NCBI GenBank assembly: GCA_016719465.1
Contig: JADJYY010000008.1
Span: 62,001 to 126,000, forward strand
Reading direction: 5' to 3'
From: Hydrogenophilales bacterium
Lineage (GTDB): Bacteria; Pseudomonadota; Gammaproteobacteria; Burkholderiales; Thiobacillaceae
DNA length: 64,000 nt
The notes beneath the pieces were generated by a model that did not search any database, was not told the origin of the DNA, and was given only the letters and a program-made list of their open reading frames with translations. Each line of letters begins with the position of its first letter. The stretch's first letter is position 1. The position numbers and the translations under genes are program-made. Below are positions 54,438 to 62,429 of the stretch, piece by piece.

Positions 54438-56834
54438 TCAGGCAGCCTTGGCGCGCATGGGCATGGCGGGCAGCAGCCGGCGGGACTGTTCCTTGATCCG
54501 CCCACCCAGACTGAACGCTTCCAGCATACCTTCGGCGGCCAGTCGTCCGGCGGCCATGGCGGTGACCACCAGGTCGGGGCCCCGGGTGTTGTCGCCGCCG
54601 GCGTAGAGCCTGGCGTGGCCGGTGCGGCCCCGGGCATCGACGACGATGCGCCCGGCCTCGTCCAGCTTCACGCCGTGGGCGACGAGCCAGGGCGGCGGCG
54701 CGGGGACCTGGCCCAGGGCCAGGATGACCCGGTCCACCGCCAGTTCGACGGGTTTCCCGCCCGACTCCAGGCGGGCGCCGGACACCGAGCCGTCGCCAGT
54801 CAACGCTTGGGGAGCATGGTTTTCCAGCAAGGTCACGCCTTCCTCGCGGGCGGCTTCCAGCTCCTTGGGCGAGGCGCGGAAGGCGCCGCGCGTCGCCGCC
54901 GTGACCTGGGCGCCCAGGCGGCGGGCGGCGCGGGCGCAGTCCATGGCGCTGTCGCCGCCGCCCAGCACCAGCACCCGCTCGCCGTCCAGGCGGGGAGCGG
55001 CGCCGGCATTCACCAAGGCGAGGAACGCCAGGGCATCGCCGACCCGGTCCAACTCGCGCCCCGGCAGGGAGACGGGCCGGGAGCGTTGGGCGCCGGTGCC
55101 GAGGAAGACGGCGTCGTGGTTGTCGAGCAGGCTGGCGAAGCGCTCGGCGTCCACCTCCACGCCCTGTTCGAAGCGCACCCCCAGGCTTTCCAGGCGGGCG
55201 ATCCGGCGAGCAAGCTGTGTCTTGTCCAATTTGAAGGCGGGCACGCCGGTGGCGAGCAGGCCGCCGGCCACGCGGTTGCGGTCGAACACCGTCACCGCCG
55301 CGCCGGCGCGGATCAGGCGGTCGGCGCAGGCCAGGCCCGCCGGCCCGGCGCCGATCACCGCCACCGACTTGCCCAGGGGCGTGGCGGGAGCGGGCAGGGG
55401 CAGGTCCAGGCCGGCGGCGCCCACCCACTTTTCCAGGGCGCCGATGGTGACGGCGCCGTTTTTCAAACCCATCCCCCCTCCAACTCCCCCCTCGAAGGGG
55501 GGAGAGAGGGAAAGTGCGCGCGTGCAGCCGCCCTCGCACAGCCGGTGCTGCGGACACAGGGCGCCGCATACCTCGGGCAGGGGCGTGGTTTCGGCCAGGA
55601 TCGCGGCGGCGCCGGCGCGATCACCCTTCGCGACCGCCTGAAGCCAGTCCGGAATGCGGTTGGCCAGGGGGCAGGCGTTGCGGCAGCCAGGCACGCCGCA
55701 ATCCAGGCAGCGGGCGGCCTGGGCGCGGGCCAGTTCGGGATCGAAGGCCGTGGCGCCTTCCTCCCAGCCGGCGACCCGCGCGGCGGCGGGCAGCGGCGCC
55801 GGCAGTTCGCGCGGGGCCGAGGCGGGCAGAGGTTTGCCCAGCAGGTGGGAAGCGGTCTGCTTGAGTTGCGGCTTGAACCAGTTGCGCACATCGCGGATTT
55901 CCAGGGCCTCCGACGGGCAAGAGACGACGCAGCGGGCGCAGCCCATGCAGTCCTCGATGCCGGTGACCCGGCCGCTTTCCTTGCCCTGGCGCCAGACCGG
56001 GATGCCCATGTCGCACACCTGCTCGCAGCGTTGGCAGTCCACGCATTTTTCCTTGTCCATGCGGATGCCGTAGAAGCCAGCGTGGTTGAGCAGGCCGAAG
56101 GTGGAGCCGTAGGGACACAGGTAGCGGCAGTAGGCGCGGTTGCCGATGAGGGGGGCGGCGAAGAAGGTGCCGAAATAGGTGATGGCCACCAGCAGGTAGA
56201 ACAGGCCGACGAAGCTCACCGTCCAGGCGTTGGGCGGGTAGAGGGTGACGACGATGACGCCGGCGTAGAAGATGAAGAAGAACCACTTCATGTGGCGCAG
56301 CGCCCAGGCCCACTTGCCGCGCACGGTGCGGTCGCGGAAGGCGAAGCCCACCGTCTCGCGGATGCCGACGCAGGGGCAGTTCCAGCCGCAGATCACGCGC
56401 CGGCCGAACAGGAACACGGCGGCCAGGATGACAAAGAAGGTGATGGTGCCCGGTACGTGCAAGGCCGGGAACACCGGCTGCCCCCATTGATAGCCGATGT
56501 AGGGCTCGAACATGGGCACCAGCCAGGGCACCAGCCACCACAGCCCGGTGACCGCGCCCACCAGCACGATCAGGCGCTTGCGGGTATAGGGGTTTTCCTC
56601 GGAAACAATCCGCCAAACGCCAAAGGCGAAGATGATGGCGTACTCGGTGTAGCGGTTGAGCCAGATGGGGTTGTCGAACCAGAACAGCCAGGTTTCGTTG
56701 AGCCAGCCGACGAAGGCCAGGGTGAAGGCGGCCATGGACAGGGCCTGCACCCAGAGCGGGTAGCGGCGCGGCAGGGAGCCCTGGGTGGCGGGGCTGGCGG
56801 CGCGGGGCTGGTGGGTGATCAAGGATGTGCTCAT
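54438..56834 (-). CDS. NapH/NosR-type polyferredoxin membrane protein fused to a GltD-like NAD(P)H oxidoreductase
   Basis: A 798-residue fusion. Residues 30-240 have about six membrane helices with the Cys motifs VICGWNCPCVGIRE and AYCRYLCPYGSTFG of the NapH/NosR/CcoG group. Two ferredoxin clusters follow (CVDCQRCEQVCDMG, CMGCARCVVSCPSEA). The GltD-like part has CLDCGVPGCRNACPLANRIP, EVCGALCPQHRLCEGGC, SVAVIGAGPAGLACADRLIR and a final FAD site LYAGGDNTRGPDLVVTAM. It could carry electrons from NAD(P)H through the membrane to the periplasmic cytochromes. A 15-residue insert (SLSPPFEGGVGGGM region) lies after CEGGC, coded by a half repeat. The fusion is unusual. Confidence 0.85.
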   Translation of the reverse strand: MSTSLITHQPRAASPATQGSLPRRYPLWVQALSMAAFTLAFVGWLNETWLFWFDNPIWLNRYTEYAIIFAFGVWRIVSEENPYTRKRLIVLVGAVTGLWWLVPWLVPMFEPYIGYQWGQPVFPALHVPGTITFFVILAAVFLFGRRVICGWNCPCVGIRETVGFAFRDRTVRGKWAWALRHMKWFFFIFYAGVIVVTLYPPNAWTVSFVGLFYLLVAITYFGTFFAAPLIGNRAYCRYLCPYGSTFGLLNHAGFYGIRMDKEKCVDCQRCEQVCDMGIPVWRQGKESGRVTGIEDCMGCARCVVSCPSEALEIRDVRNWFKPQLKQTASHLLGKPLPASAPRELPAPLPAAARVAGWEEGATAFDPELARAQAARCLDCGVPGCRNACPLANRIPDWLQAVAKGDRAGAAAILAETTPLPEVCGALCPQHRLCEGGCTRALSLSPPFEGGVGGGMGLKNGAVTIGALEKWVGAAGLDLPLPAPATPLGKSVAVIGAGPAGLACADRLIRAGAAVTVFDRNRVAGGLLATGVPAFKLDKTQLARRIARLESLGVRFEQGVEVDAERFASLLDNHDAVFLGTGAQRSRPVSLPGRELDRVGDALAFLALVNAGAAPRLDGERVLVLGGGDSAMDCARAARRLGAQVTAATRGAFRASPKELEAAREEGVTLLENHAPQALTGDGSVSGARLESGGKPVELAVDRVILALGQVPAPPPWLVAHGVKLDEAGRIVVDARGRTGHARLYAGGDNTRGPDLVVTAMAAGRLAAEGMLEAFSLGGRIKEQSRRLLPAMPMRAKAA
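55470..55515. repeat. Half copy of a G-run repeat inside the NapH-GltD gene
   Basis: The sequence cccatcccccctccaactcc then cccctcgaaggggggagag forms a hairpin with cctcgaagg in the loop region. It is in frame on the minus strand and codes for about 15 extra residues. Confidence 0.75.
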
Positions 56835-57007
56835 GGTTGCCCCATGCGATCAAGTTTTTGCGCCTGCCCATGGCATCGTCATTCCGGCGCAGGCCGGAAT
56901 CCAGTTCGTAAGTCTGGATGCTCTGGAAATCAATCAGATACACGGGCTGGATTCCGGCCTGCGCCGGAATGACGAGTAACTTGACGCCATGCATTTTTCG
57001 AAGCCTT
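56835..57007. repeat. Intergenic dRS3-like repeat (family B) at about 56875-56976
   Basis: TCATTCCGGCGCAGGCCGGA and its inverse TCCGGCCTGCGCCGGAATGA enclose about 55 bases. It separates the NapH-GltD gene from the TVP38-rhodanese gene. No other signal was seen in the gap. Confidence 0.88.
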
Positions 57008-57985
57008 TCAATCCACGCTCAACGGCAGGCCATCGTTCTTCCACCGCTGCATGCCTTCCTTCACCAGCAGCGGCTCCTTGAAGCCTTGCTCGCCCAACAT
57101 TTGCACCGCCTGGGCGGAGCGCTTGTCGGTGCGACAGACCACGGCGACCGGACGGTCGCGCCAATCCTCCAGTTCGGCCAGGCGGTTCTTCAGTTCCGGC
57201 AGGGGGATGTTGCGCGCCCCGGTGATGTGGCCGGCGGCGAAGTCGGCGGCGTCGCGCACGTCCAGCACCACCACGTCCTCCACCCCCATATCGCCGCCCA
57301 GGCGGGCGCTCAGGCCGGGGATGTCCAGGGTGGCGGACGGCTTCGCCCGCAGGCGTTTCACCAGGCGCGGGATGAAGCCCACGGCGGCCAGCAGGGCCAG
57401 GGCGATGAGGATGTTGCGGATCATGCCCTCGCCGCCGGCCAGGGCTTCGCGTCCGGCGTAGCCCAGCCAGGTGTAGGCGAAGGCGCCGGGCAGCATGAAC
57501 AGCCAGGAGGCCAGCACATAGGGGACGAACGGGATGCGGGTCAGGCCGAGGGCGTAGTTCAGCAGGTTGAAGGGGAACAGGGGCACCAGCCGCACGAAGG
57601 CGACGAAGCGCCAGCCTTCCGCGCTCACCCCCTCGTTGAGGCTTTGTAGCCTCGGGCCGGCGCGGCGCGCCACCCAGTCCGCGCCCAGGTAGCGGGCGAT
57701 GAGGAAAGCCAGCGAGGCGCCGATCGTCGCCCCCGTCAGGTTCCAGAGCGTGCCCCAGACCGGCCCGAACAGGGCGCCGCCGGCCAGGGTGATGACCGAG
57801 CCGGGCAGGAACAGCACCGTGGCCAGGGCATAGAGGGCCATGAACAACAGCGGTCCCGCCGCGCCGGCGGAGCTGACCCAGGTTTCCAGGGCGGCGGCGT
57901 CGAAGCGGTCGCGCAGGACGACGGCCGCGGAGACGGCGGCCAGCAGGGTCAGGCCGAGCAGCCAGCGCAAGACGGTCTTGTTCAT
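57008..57985 (-). CDS. TVP38/TMEM64 (DedA-type) membrane protein fused to a rhodanese domain
   Basis: A 325-residue protein. The first 225 residues have about six membrane helices with the TVP38 motifs FLPGSVITLAGGALFGPVWG and FVRLVPLFPFNLLNYALGLT. A C-terminal rhodanese domain has VVLDVRDAADFAAGHITGAR and the active loop VAVVCRTDKRSAQAVQML. Such fusions occur in sulfur-metabolising bacteria and may bind or transport a persulfide or selenium/arsenic species. It overlaps the next gene upstream by 4 bases. It may be an alternative to the missing TVP38 partner of the oxidoreductase at 38.9 kb, but that is speculation. Confidence 0.9.
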   Translation of the reverse strand: MNKTVLRWLLGLTLLAAVSAAVVLRDRFDAAALETWVSSAGAAGPLLFMALYALATVLFLPGSVITLAGGALFGPVWGTLWNLTGATIGASLAFLIARYLGADWVARRAGPRLQSLNEGVSAEGWRFVAFVRLVPLFPFNLLNYALGLTRIPFVPYVLASWLFMLPGAFAYTWLGYAGREALAGGEGMIRNILIALALLAAVGFIPRLVKRLRAKPSATLDIPGLSARLGGDMGVEDVVVLDVRDAADFAAGHITGARNIPLPELKNRLAELEDWRDRPVAVVCRTDKRSAQAVQMLGEQGFKEPLLVKEGMQRWKNDGLPLSVD

Positions 57986-58845
57986 GGTTTGGCCCCGGTG
58001 GAATAGTTGCGCCGGTTGATGGCGTAATCCGTGATCTCGCCCTTGAACGGCAGCAGCAGCATGCCGTCCAGGCGGTCCACCTCGCGGGGATTGTCATAAC
58101 CGCGGATGCCGATAGTCATGCCTTCGTGGCCGGCGCGCGGCTGGTCGCGGTAGGTGCCGAACAGCCGGTCCCACCAGGGCAGGTTGAAGCCGAAGTTGGA
58201 ATTGGTCTCGTCGTCTTCCACCGAGTGGTGCACCCGGTGCATGTCCGGGGTGACCACAAACCAGCGCAGCGCCCGGTCCAGCCCCGCCGGCAGGCGGATG
58301 TTGCCGTGGTTGAACATGGCGGTGGCGTTGAGCAACACCTCGAAGATCACCACCGCCACCACCGGCGGGCCCAGCACGACGATGGTGGCGAACTTGATGA
58401 GCATGGACAGGATGATTTCCAGGGGATGGAAGCGGGCGCCGGTGGTCACGTCGTAGTCCAGGTCGGCGTGGTGCACCCGGTGCAGCCGCCAAAGGGCCGG
58501 CACGGCGTGGACCATGACATGCTGCAGCCAGATGACGAAGTCCATGGCGATCACGGCCAGGGGCACGGCGAGCACGAACGGCACCCGGAAGTGGTTGATG
58601 AGACCCCAGCCGTTTTGTACGCAGAAGGCGGCCACGCCCACCGCCGCCAGCGGGAAGAGCAGCCGCAGCATGACGGTGTTGAGCGCCACCAGGCCCAGGT
58701 TGCTGGCCCAGCGCAGGGTCTTGGAGACGGTCAGCGCTCGGCGGGGGGCGGCCACCTCCCACAGGGCGACAACGGCGAAGACGCCCAGGAAGAAGCCGAG
58801 CCGGATGGCCGGTTCGTGGCTCAGGACGAGGTGTTCCAAACTCAC
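57982..58845 (-). CDS. Sterol desaturase/fatty acid hydroxylase family membrane diiron enzyme
   Basis: A 287-residue membrane protein. The eight-histidine pattern is present: IWLQHVMVHAVPALWRLHRV, HRVHHADLDYDV, AMFNHGNIRLP and TPDMHRVHHSVEDDETNSNF. About four helices. The family hydroxylates or desaturates lipids using a diiron site and oxygen. It lies between the TVP38-rhodanese gene (4-base overlap) and a small secreted-protein gene. Why a hydroxylase is in a cytochrome/rhodanese operon is not clear; modification of membrane lipids in response to reactive sulfur is possible but unproven. Confidence 0.9.
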   Translation of the reverse strand: MSLEHLVLSHEPAIRLGFFLGVFAVVALWEVAAPRRALTVSKTLRWASNLGLVALNTVMLRLLFPLAAVGVAAFCVQNGWGLINHFRVPFVLAVPLAVIAMDFVIWLQHVMVHAVPALWRLHRVHHADLDYDVTTGARFHPLEIILSMLIKFATIVVLGPPVVAVVIFEVLLNATAMFNHGNIRLPAGLDRALRWFVVTPDMHRVHHSVEDDETNSNFGFNLPWWDRLFGTYRDQPRAGHEGMTIGIRGYDNPREVDRLDGMLLLPFKGEITDYAINRRNYSTGAKP

Positions 58846-58873
58846 GTGGCTCTCCCGGGCGCGGGCCGTGGCA

Positions 58874-59320
58874 TTACTTGCCGCCGCTCTTGATCATGCC
58901 GCGCAGGTCCTCGTACTCCTTGCGCACCTTCTCGTTGAACAGCAGGCCGGGCTTGGCCTGTTTGGGCACGCTGTCCATTTCCAGCACGTCGGCCACCAGC
59001 TGGAAGCTGGACAGGCCGTTATGGTCCTTGCCGTCCGCCGCGATCATCTGGGTGCCGTAGAACACGCTGGGCGCGGGCAGGTTGGGCACCAGGCTGGTGG
59101 GCAGCAGCTGGATGGGCAGGCGGTAGACGTTGGCGATCTCCGAGGCCACCTGGAGATTGTTGTTGCAGCGCTGTCCGGGCGGGTCCTTGTTGACGAAGGT
59201 CAGTACCTTGCGGCCGGCGGCGTCCACCGCGCCGGGTACGTTGAAGGATTGCTGGGCCGAAACCTGAATCGCGAGGATGGCCAGGATCAGGGCGAGCAGG
59301 AATGAGAACGTGGTTTTCAT
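58874..59320 (-). CDS. Secreted hypothetical protein (148 aa)
   Basis: A 148-residue precursor with a signal peptide (FSFLLALILAILAIQVSAQQ). The mature part has FVNKDPPGQRCNNNLQVASE with the only cysteine, LLPTSLVPNLPAPSVFYGTQ and KPGLLFNEKVRKEYEDLRGM. The predicted secondary structure alternates beta and alpha and could be a thioredoxin-like fold without a CxxC. It is the second gene after the ArsR-rhodanese regulator on the minus strand. I do not recognise a function. Confidence 0.7.
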   Translation of the reverse strand: MKTTFSFLLALILAILAIQVSAQQSFNVPGAVDAAGRKVLTFVNKDPPGQRCNNNLQVASEIANVYRLPIQLLPTSLVPNLPAPSVFYGTQMIAADGKDHNGLSSFQLVADVLEMDSVPKQAKPGLLFNEKVRKEYEDLRGMIKSGGK

Positions 59321-59402
59321 GGCAATTTCCTTTCTGACGGGGTCTATCGGCCGGTATGGGCGGGATGGGTTATGGAAATCAGGAATTTCAAGGTGGAACC
59401 TT

Positions 59403-60077
59403 TCAGGTGGCTTCGCTCACCACCGGCAGGCCGTGGGCGCGCCACTCGGCCACGCCGTCCTCGAAGCGGATGGCCCGGAAGCCCTGCTGGCGCAGGAACG
59501 CCGCCGCCTCCACCGCCATCAGGCAGAATGGCCCCCGGCAATAGGCCACCACCGGTTTGTCCCGGGGCAGTTCCGCCAGCCGTTGCTGCAATTCCTCCAG
59601 CGGCAGGGAACGGGCGAAGGGCAGATGGCCGGCAGCAAATTCATTGCCCGGCCGCACGTCCAGCACCACCACCTCGCCCTGCTCGGCCTGGGCCAGCAGC
59701 TCCTCGCGCTCCATGGGCATCAGCTCGTGGGCGTGCTCGGCCAGCTTGGCCAGGGCCGCGCGCAGTTCCAGCAGGCGATCCTCGGCGAGGGCGCGCATGG
59801 CTACCCAGAAATCCGCCACGGATTCGCCGGTGAGCCGGTAAAAAATGTTCTTGCCCTCGCGCCGGGTCTCCACCAGGTGGGCCTGGCGCAATTCCTTGAG
59901 GTGGGCGCTGGCCAGCTTCATGGAGATTTCCGCCTCCGCCGCCAACCGCTCCACGGGCTTCTCGCCCTGGCACAGGAGTTCGATCAGTTCCAGCCGCTTG
60001 GGGCTGCACATGGCCTTGCCGATGCGGGTGACCTGGGCATAGAGCGCATCCTTGACTTGCCTTCCGGTGTTTTTCAT
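59403..60077 (-). CDS. ArsR/SmtB-type regulator fused to a rhodanese domain
   Basis: A 224-residue protein starting at the ATG at 60077 after GGAG. The N-terminal winged helix has AMCSPKRLELIELLCQGEKP, RLAAEAEISMKLASAHLKEL and LVETRREGKNIFYRLTGESV. From about 130 a rhodanese domain follows: VVVLDVRPGNEFAAGHLPFA and the loop PVVAYCRGPFCLMAVEAAAF with the paired cysteines CRGPFC. Regulators of this kind are thought to sense persulfide or metalloids. It stands first in the minus-strand operon that reaches to arsM, so it probably represses it. A TTCT..AGAA element lies just upstream (about 60093-60102). Confidence 0.9.
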   Translation of the reverse strand: MKNTGRQVKDALYAQVTRIGKAMCSPKRLELIELLCQGEKPVERLAAEAEISMKLASAHLKELRQAHLVETRREGKNIFYRLTGESVADFWVAMRALAEDRLLELRAALAKLAEHAHELMPMEREELLAQAEQGEVVVLDVRPGNEFAAGHLPFARSLPLEELQQRLAELPRDKPVVAYCRGPFCLMAVEAAAFLRQQGFRAIRFEDGVAEWRAHGLPVVSEAT

Positions 60078-60343
60078 CCAATACTCCAATCTTCTTTAGA
60101 ATGTTAGTCATTAACCGGGTCCGCCTCAACCCATATTTTCGGAGGAAGCGCCATGGACCCATTCGCGCTTGATGCCGGCCCGCCACGACAAGGAGATAGT
60201 GATGCGGGCGAACATGAACCTGGCCTTCCGAGTCTGTTACCGCCGCGCGGGGACGGGTGCCCGGTAAGGCACGGCGGTAGGATGCGGCCTAGCACCCCTG
60301 CGCGGAATCAAGCGCCAGCTTCCGTTTCGAATGAGGATTCGCA

Positions 60344-60493
60344 ATGAACGACAAGTCCGCCCTCCCGGCCCGTTGTGTCCAAGCCTGCGCCCCCCGCGCC
60401 CGGCGCGGCATCTCCGGTGCCATGCCGCGCCTGTCGGCGGGCCTGGAGGACGCGGATGACTTGATCGCCGACCTGGAACCGGCCCTGGGCTGA
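60344..60493 (+). pseudogene. Fragment resembling the C-terminus of a Cys/Met-metabolism PLP enzyme
   Basis: The 49-residue frame ends GISGAMPRLSAGLEDADDLI and ADLEPALG. This is the standard C-terminal end of the cystathionine gamma-synthase/O-acylhomoserine sulfhydrylase family (GI..G.IRLS.GLED.DDLI.DL..AL). The first 20 residues (MNDKSALPARCVQACAPRA) do not belong to that family. No other part of the enzyme is visible upstream. It looks like a remnant left by a deletion, although a small expressed peptide cannot be excluded. It stops four bases before the next gene. Confidence 0.7.
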
Positions 60494-60497
60494 AGCC

Positions 60498-61271
60498 ATG
60501 TGCGAACTGTTCGGTCTTTCCGCCAGCCGGCCGATCCATGCACGGGAAACCCCGCTCGGCCGGTTTCCCCCGCGGGGCGGCCGGCTGGCGGACAACCCGG
60601 ATGGCTGGGGCCTGGCCTGGCGCGAGGCGGGCGCATTCCGCATCGCCAAGGAAGCGCTGCCGGGCTGCGACAGCGTCCTGTTCGCGAGCCTGGCCGAGAC
60701 CCTGGTCTCGGACCTGGTCATCGCCCATGTGCGCAAGGCCCGGTTTCCGCCGGTCAACACCCTCGGCAACACCCATCCCTTCCGGCGCGCGTGTTGCGGC
60801 AGGACCTGGGTGTTCGCCCACAACGGCCTGGTGCCGGAAATCGTCGAGATGGAGGAAGCCAGGCCGGAACGGTTCTGCCTGCCCGAGGGGGAAACCGATT
60901 CGGAATTCGCCTTTTGCCACCTGCTCGGCCACCTGCATGAACACCTCGGCCGGCACGTTCACGATCCGGCCGCCGACTGGCTGGCCGAGGTGGCGAGGAT
61001 CAGCGAACTGATCGCCCTGGGCGGCAAGTTCAATTTCCTGCTGTCGGACGGCGCCTGCCTGATCGCCTACGGCCACGACCGGCTGCATTACCTGGAAACG
61101 GCCGGCGGCGCCCCCGATGTCGCCCTGGTGGCCACCGAGCCCCTGTCCGGCCATGGCGGCTGGACGCCGTTCGCGCCGGGCGAGCTGCGCATCTACCGAT
61201 CCGGCGCGCTGGTGGAGCGGCTGCAAACCCACCCGCCGGAGCCCGAAATCAAGCCGAAGGCCGCACCATGA
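60498..61271 (+). CDS. Class II glutamine amidotransferase (YafJ/EgtC-like)
   Basis: A 257-residue Ntn-hydrolase: after Met removal the catalytic Cys2 is in MCELFGLSASRP. DNPDGWGLAWRE, VIAHVRKARFPPVNTLGNTH and WVFAHNGLVPEIVEME are the GATase II motifs. The family includes YafJ and EgtC, the gamma-glutamyl amidohydrolase of ergothioneine synthesis. Given EgtD and EgtB-like genes 13 kb away, an EgtC-like role is worth considering, but YafJ-type proteins are common and unassigned. It overlaps the cysteine desulfurase gene by 4 bases. Confidence 0.85.
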   Translation: MCELFGLSASRPIHARETPLGRFPPRGGRLADNPDGWGLAWREAGAFRIAKEALPGCDSVLFASLAETLVSDLVIAHVRKARFPPVNTLGNTHPFRRACCGRTWVFAHNGLVPEIVEMEEARPERFCLPEGETDSEFAFCHLLGHLHEHLGRHVHDPAADWLAEVARISELIALGGKFNFLLSDGACLIAYGHDRLHYLETAGGAPDVALVATEPLSGHGGWTPFAPGELRIYRSGALVERLQTHPPEPEIKPKAAP

Positions 61272-62419
61272 CCGAACCGCTCTACCTGGACTACAACGCC
61301 ACCACGCCGGTGGACCCCCGCGTGCTGGAGGCCATGCTGCCCTGGCTGCGCGAGGGTTTCGGCAACCCGTCCTCCGACCATGTTTATGGCCGGCGCGCCA
61401 AGGCGGCGGTGGATGCCGCCCGCGCCCGGGTGGCCGAACTGATCGGCGCCCGGCCGGAGGAAATCGTGTTCACCGGCTGCGCCACCGAGGCCAACAACCT
61501 GGCCATCCAGGGCGCGGCCAGGGCGGCCGGCGCAAGCGGGCGCCGCCGCCTGGCCACCTCCGCCATCGAGCATCCTTCGGTGGCCCGGCCCCTGGCCGAG
61601 CTGGCCCGGAACGGCTGGGCGGTGGACGAACTGCCTGTGGATGCCGAGGCCCGGGTGCGCCTGGCGAGCGTCACCGACGCGGTCGGGGCCGATACCCTGC
61701 TGGTCTCGGTGATGCTGGCCAACAACGAGGTGGGCACGATCCAGCCCATCCGCGCCATCGCCGACCGGGCCCATGCCGTCGGCGCGCTGATGCATGTGGA
61801 CGCGGCCCAGGCGGCGGGCAAGATCCCCGTCGACGTGGATGACTTGGGCGCCGACCTGCTCACCCTGGCCGGCCACAAGTTCTACGCGCCCAAGGGCGTG
61901 GGGGCGCTCTACGTCCGGGAAGGCACCCCCCTGGCGGCCATCACGCATGGGGCGGGCCACGAACGCGGGCTACGCCCGGGCACCGAGAACGTGCCTCACA
62001 TCGTCGGGCTGGGCGAGGCCGCGCGCCTGGCGCGGGAGGCGCTGGCCGGTGAAGCCGAACGGATTGGTGTTCTGCGCGACGACTTGCACCGGCGGCTGGC
62101 GGCGGCCATTCCCGGGCTGCTGCTGAACGGCCATCCCCAGGCGCGCCTGCCCAATACCCTCAATCTCTCCTTCCCGGGAGTGACCGGCTGGGACCTGCTG
62201 GCGGCGGCCGGTTCCCTCGCCGCCTCCACCGGGTCGGCCTGCCATGCCGGGCAACATGCCGCCAGCGGCGTGCTGGGGGCCATGGGCCGAGACGGGGTTC
62301 TGGCGGCGGGGGCCGTGCGCCTGTCCCTGGGCCGCTTTACCACGGCGGCGGAAACCGGGGCCGCCGCCGAGGCGCTGATCGCCGCCTGGAAAAGTCTGGG
62401 CGTGAGGAGGGGACCATGA
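61268..62419 (+). CDS. Cysteine desulfurase (NifS/IscS-type)
   Basis: A 383-residue aminotransferase V enzyme. LYLDYNATTPVDPRVLEAML opens it; GCATEANNLAIQGAARA, HVDAAQAAGKIPVDVDDLGA and LTLAGHKFYAPKGVGALYV (PLP lysine) are family motifs, and ASTGSACHAGQHAASGVL holds the catalytic cysteine. It releases sulfur (or selenium from selenocysteine) as a persulfide. Overlap with a GATase II gene and a methyltransferase gene rather than iscU suggests a specialised pathway. In ergothioneine synthesis a PLP C-S lyase (EgtE) is also needed; this enzyme is a desulfurase by sequence. Confidence 0.9.
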   Translation: MTEPLYLDYNATTPVDPRVLEAMLPWLREGFGNPSSDHVYGRRAKAAVDAARARVAELIGARPEEIVFTGCATEANNLAIQGAARAAGASGRRRLATSAIEHPSVARPLAELARNGWAVDELPVDAEARVRLASVTDAVGADTLLVSVMLANNEVGTIQPIRAIADRAHAVGALMHVDAAQAAGKIPVDVDDLGADLLTLAGHKFYAPKGVGALYVREGTPLAAITHGAGHERGLRPGTENVPHIVGLGEAARLAREALAGEAERIGVLRDDLHRRLAAAIPGLLLNGHPQARLPNTLNLSFPGVTGWDLLAAAGSLAASTGSACHAGQHAASGVLGAMGRDGVLAAGAVRLSLGRFTTAAETGAAAEALIAAWKSLGVRRGP

Positions 62420-62429
62420 GGTGGGGACC

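Noticed and set aside
54336..56972. 878-residue plus-strand frame opposite the NapH-GltD gene
   Set aside because: No motifs, begins and ends in repeats; a shadow.
60153..60347. Small frame between the ArsR gene and the PLP fragment
   Set aside because: No ribosome-binding site of note, biased low-complexity translation and no family resemblance.
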